Positions 60,301 to 64,000 of a stretch of 64,000 nt of DNA are shown one piece after another. The first letter of the stretch is position 1, and each line of letters begins with the position of its first letter. Under the pieces are notes generated by a model. The model did no database searches, was not told where the DNA came from, and saw nothing but the letters and a program-made list of their open reading frames with translations. The stretch is from contig NC_033634.1 in NCBI RefSeq assembly GCF_001540865.1, forward strand, positions 2,060,729 to 2,124,728, given 5' to 3'. The stretch is from Ananas comosus. Its lineage: Eukaryota; Streptophyta; Magnoliopsida; Poales; Bromeliaceae. Position numbers and translations under genes: made by a program.

Positions 60301-63300
60301 AGTGTATCTTAAAGGAAAATACTCTCAGCTTTGATTCCACCCGTGGTACCTTCATAAGCTCCAAAAAGTACTGAAAGTGAAAAGTTTGAATGTCAAAAAA
60401 GGACTCGACAAAGAAAGAAGGCCCAAAAGAGCTACAGCGCACGAAGAGAACTATCAGCCTGACAAGTTGATAACAATTAGAACAAGGAATAGATCAGCGT
60501 CTAGATAAAACTAATTTTACAGTTTAAAAAAAAAAATTCAAAATAGAAGTCACATAATTCCTGACCCGTTCACATTCTCCTAAGCTTTCTTTATCTCCAT
60601 TGTAACCCTGAATTTGACGGTGAAAGCATTATTAAACTGAAAAGGACAGCCTCAGTGATGAAGTTACTTGTGAAATATAGCAAAAATCTAATGTTACCTT
60701 TAGAAGTTCCATTTCCTCTTTGGTTGGCGTAAACTTTATGAGGTTTTCAACCTGATCAGCATCCAATACAGAATCATCCAGGGTAAGAATTGCACTCTAA
60801 AATGAAAGAAAAGAGCAACCATGAGACGAGTCTTTTTCATATGAGAAATAATTGTATGGTTGAGAGAAGTAGACATGAAGTAGGAGCCTTTATGCCACAG
60901 AACGTACCCAGAAGCAGATAATCTGTTCATAATAATGCTTCTTTATTGAATACCAATTAAAATTCATAAAGAATGTATTATTTTTCTAAAAAAATGAGCT
61001 CTTCTATGTCATTATATCAGGCGTGCCTCCATATATAATTCAAAATCTACAATAATATGAGAATGCAGTATGCCAGTATGTGTCAATTATATTTTTCATT
61101 CTTACCATCAAATCAGAGAGTGGCATCTTAACTTTTGTAAGCATGATTCCACAATTGTTAGCCCGGCGAAGATCAATCTGCAAGAATCAGGTAAATGACG
61201 GATGGAACATGAGGTAAATAAAAGAACCATAGCGCAAGGTCAACAAGTTTGCAGTTGATCAGTTGTGGAACCATGACACAAGCAAATTAAAGAGCCTACA
61301 ACTATTATATTTAGTTTATCTACTTTTTTTCAATTGATATCAGATGTATGAAACTAGGGAGATTAGGGAGATTAGATGTTGTGATTATCAGTTTAGAACT
61401 CACAAACGATGATGTCTGAAGAGGAAAATTGAATGAGTATTTCAGAAAACAAAAACTTGCGAAAGAACAGTAAGTGTATCAGAGAAGAGACAAAAAAACA
61501 TAAACCAATCGTCAGACTCATAAAAGAGATCCCAGCACATAAAGACACGAAAATAAATGCTTCAAGAATGAAATAATAATTCACCAGATGAACTTTCTCT
61601 GATCTCGATCCTGCAGAACGTCCGCTTGACTTTTCAGCTGAACCTCGAGAATCAGAATTAGGCACAGCTGCGGAGAAAAGATTCTCAAGTTCGGACATAT
61701 CAAAGTCTGGAGCCCTAACATAAAACAATTACAAAAGAAATGCGAGTAATATACCCAAAAAAATCAGCCAAAAAAACAAGAAGATTAGTAAGTGTAAATG
61801 GCCACACACGTTAAAGCTTCATCGGATTTTTGAGCCTCAGCCCATAGACTTCCCTGCATCGCTCTTGTTACTTTCACCCAATGCAGTGGCTTCAAATTAG
61901 CCCTTTTAGCTGAAGACTGGTTCGATTGCATGCCCCTAGTTGCTGCACGAGTCATGCCTCGTCCCCTCCCGCCCAATGAAGGAGGGTTCATACCATTAGG
62001 AGGTGGTGGAGGTGCAGCATCACCACCAGACCCTTTCTTTCCAGAAGAGCTTGATTCCTTCAAGAAAGGCGGAGCAAGAGAGGGAGGAGGTGGTACAGGT
62101 GGAGTCGGCGTTGTTTTGCTGGCAGGCCCGGCAGAGTTCTTGGATGACGAATGAGGTGGCGGTGGCGGTGGCGGTGCTGAAGGTGCAGAGCTTGAAGGAG
62201 GAGGAGGCGGTAGGGGAGGAGCATTAGCTACAGTTGGTGGCTTCTTTGACGGCTGAGGTAAGGCAGTGAAAGGTGGAGGAGGGGGAGGAGTTGGTAATGA
62301 TTTCTTGGAGGTGGTGTTGTTAGAGGATGTTTGGTATGTTGGTGGGACTGAGTTAGTTGGATCTAATCTAGGTAAATTTGGTACTAGTGGAGGAGGAGGA
62401 GGAGGAGGAGGAGGGGGAGTAGGAGGCATTAAAGACAGTTTATCTTTAACTGTCGGACGATTTATATCCTTTGAAGATGAAGGAATAGAATTTTTGTTCT
62501 CTGACATACGAGGTGGCAGGGACGGTGGCGGTGGCGGCGGCGGCGGCGGAGGCGGTGATGCTGATGTTTGCGGTGGAGGGGGCGGTGGTGGAGGTGGCGG
62601 CGGTGATGTTTGTGGTGGAGGGGATGGTGACGGAGGTGGCGGTGGTGATGTTTGCGGTGGAGGGGGTGGTGGCGGAGGCGACGATGGTGACGTTCGCGGT
62701 GCAGGGGTTGGTGGCAGAGGCGGCGATGGTGATGTTTGCGGTGGAGGCAGTGGTGGTGGTGCTTTAACTGGGGCACCTGAAGAAGTAGCTGCTGAAACCT
62801 TTTCGATGGAGCTTGCTGAAGTGGATAATTGAGAAGCTTGCCCTTTTGGAGGCGATGATCTTGAAGGAGTGCAAGGCCGCGAAGGTCCATTAGCCGCACC
62901 AGTTGACAGGGATTGAACATTGGGAGAAATCACTGCAGAACTAGAATTATCTGATCTTACAAACTCAGCGTGATCCTGCAACAGAGCTGTAATGCCGAGA
63001 GCAGAAGGTGCACTATGAAATCTTGAAACAGTTTTCACAGAGCCTGAAACCGAGTTGGAAGAAAGAACTGGAGTAGACCGAGAAGCTGGGATTCGTTGGG
63101 ATATTATTTTGACCTGAGAAGCACTTTTCAACGTAACCGGCTTTTCGTGGAGCTGAGCAGTTTGACTTCGTGGGATTGAATCGCCAGAACTTTTAGGGGA
63201 GGGAACAAATTGCTGCTTCGGGCGCTGCTCACTCCTAATTTCCATAAATATACTATTTTCAGATTGTTGTTTCTCTTCATGAAATTTAGGCCTCGATTTC

Positions 63301-64000
63301 TCCTTACAAGCATTGATTTCTTCTCTTTGCGGAGAAAAGGCAACTCGGTTTGAATCGGTGGAACTTTTAGGAGAGGGAATAGATAGCTGCTTTGGAGGCT
63401 GCTCGCTTCTACTTTCTGTAATAGAAGAATTACCCGATTGTACTTTCTCTTGTTGAATTTCAGGGCTCAATTTCTCCTTAAGAGTATCAATTTCTTCTTT
63501 TCGTGGAGAAAAGGCAGCTTGGATTGAATCAGTATAATTTTTGGGAGAGAGAACAGACTGCTGCTTCGCAGGCTGCTCGCTCCTAGTCTCTGTAATAGTA
63601 GTATCAGATTGAACTTTATCTTGACGAATTTTAGGGCTTAATTTCTCTTTAAGAATCTCGATTTCTTCTTTTCGGGGAGAAAGGGCATCTCTCTTCTCTC
63701 CAAAACTACTCGATAAAGTGATTTGCTGGAGCAACTGAAGTGCAGCATCGCCCTTTGCGTCCAGCCAATCCACATTACTGAATATTTCTTGCACTTTGGC
63801 AAATGCTTCTACTGGAAGCCCTTCTTTCTCTCCTGTGCTAGCCAATTCCATAGTAATTAACTGATTCGTTGCATCCATTTCAGAAAGAAGAACCTTTTGA
63901 AAAGGAAAAGAGAGAAAGAACAATAATTGATCTTTATTACTTCAGCATTTTTACAAGGAAGGATGCAATTGCAAGTAAAAAAGGACACTTGTACCTCAGC
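57341..64000 (-). CDS. Class II formin, C-terminal part (5' end beyond the window)
   Basis: Exons in transcript order: (64000)-63995, 63893-61810, 61714-61585, 61177-61106, 60796-60698, 60607-60566, 60370-60290, 60187-60137, 59661-59580, 59432-59338, 58818-58747, 58656-58540, 58197-58129, 58018-57952, 57522-57341; phases agree throughout. The first residues (VLLSEMDATNQ, VQEIFSNVDWLD) are the tail of the PTEN-C2-like region of plant class II formins. Next come three tandem ~57-residue repeats, a long proline-rich FH1 region with many profilin-binding PPPPP blocks, and a full FH2 domain from ANLKPLHWVKV. The FH2 signature is present as LSLGNALNQGTARG, and the end is a basic coiled coil closing SPKSANIK. 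Formins nucleate actin and bundle filaments; class II members are known to affect cell expansion. The open frame's apparent start at 63923 is not a real start: a splice acceptor precedes VLLSEMD. Confidence 0.95.

Noticed and set aside
62266..62832. Plus-strand Gly-rich frame (188 codons)
   Set aside because: It is the antisense of the proline-codon minisatellite in the formin FH1 region.
57341..64000. Formin start at 63923
   Set aside because: Ten residues upstream of VLLSEMD are intron sequence; the acceptor CAAAAG and the donor at 63995 show that the exon is internal.

Overview
This is nuclear DNA of a flowering plant, most likely a monocot. The protein genes have spliceosomal GT-AG introns. 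Several genes have very GC-rich 5' ends and first exons (DOMON gene, cinnamoyl-CoA reductase, reticulon gene), a monocot habit, and sit in AT-rich intergenic DNA full of short non-autonomous transposons. No species call is made. Four single N bases (11079, 29090, 38543, 40646) show a draft assembly, and two of them sit exactly between direct duplicates that look like unmerged haplotype overlaps.

Layout. (1) 81-2663, minus: a large DM13/DOMON/cytochrome b561 membrane protein whose signal-peptide end is not resolved. (2) 8205-10760, minus: an intronless LRR receptor-like kinase of the At2g24230 type. (3) 17012-19450, plus: a complete five-exon cinnamoyl-CoA reductase (337 aa) of lignin biosynthesis; its introns hold a SINE remnant and several MITEs. 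(4) 19451-41934: 22 kb with no gene I can support. It holds MITEs, tRNA-derived SINEs, Mutator-like elements with 9-bp target duplications, an array of eight ~150-bp repeats with an inverted partner array 3.5 kb away, and the two duplications at N bases. (5) 41935-45561, plus: a seven-exon WD40 gene like ROOT INITIATION DEFECTIVE 3, with exon 1 damaged by an apparent deletion and frameshift. (6) 46151-50449, minus: a 14-exon plant reticulon (552 aa) with a run of tiny phase-1 exons. It converges on gene 5. (7) 50525-57340: repeats only. (8) 57341-64000, minus: the C-terminal two thirds of a class II formin, with its PTEN-like N-terminus beyond the right edge.

The genes are ordinary unlinked eukaryotic loci, not a pathway cluster. 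They touch lignin synthesis, transmembrane electron transfer, receptor signalling, pre-rRNA processing and meristem function, ER shaping, and actin nucleation. I found no convincing new enzyme system. The points most worth a second look are the SINE-derived sequence at a CCR splice acceptor, the reticulon microexon series, the inverted tandem arrays, the broken RID3-like exon 1, and the N-junction duplications.
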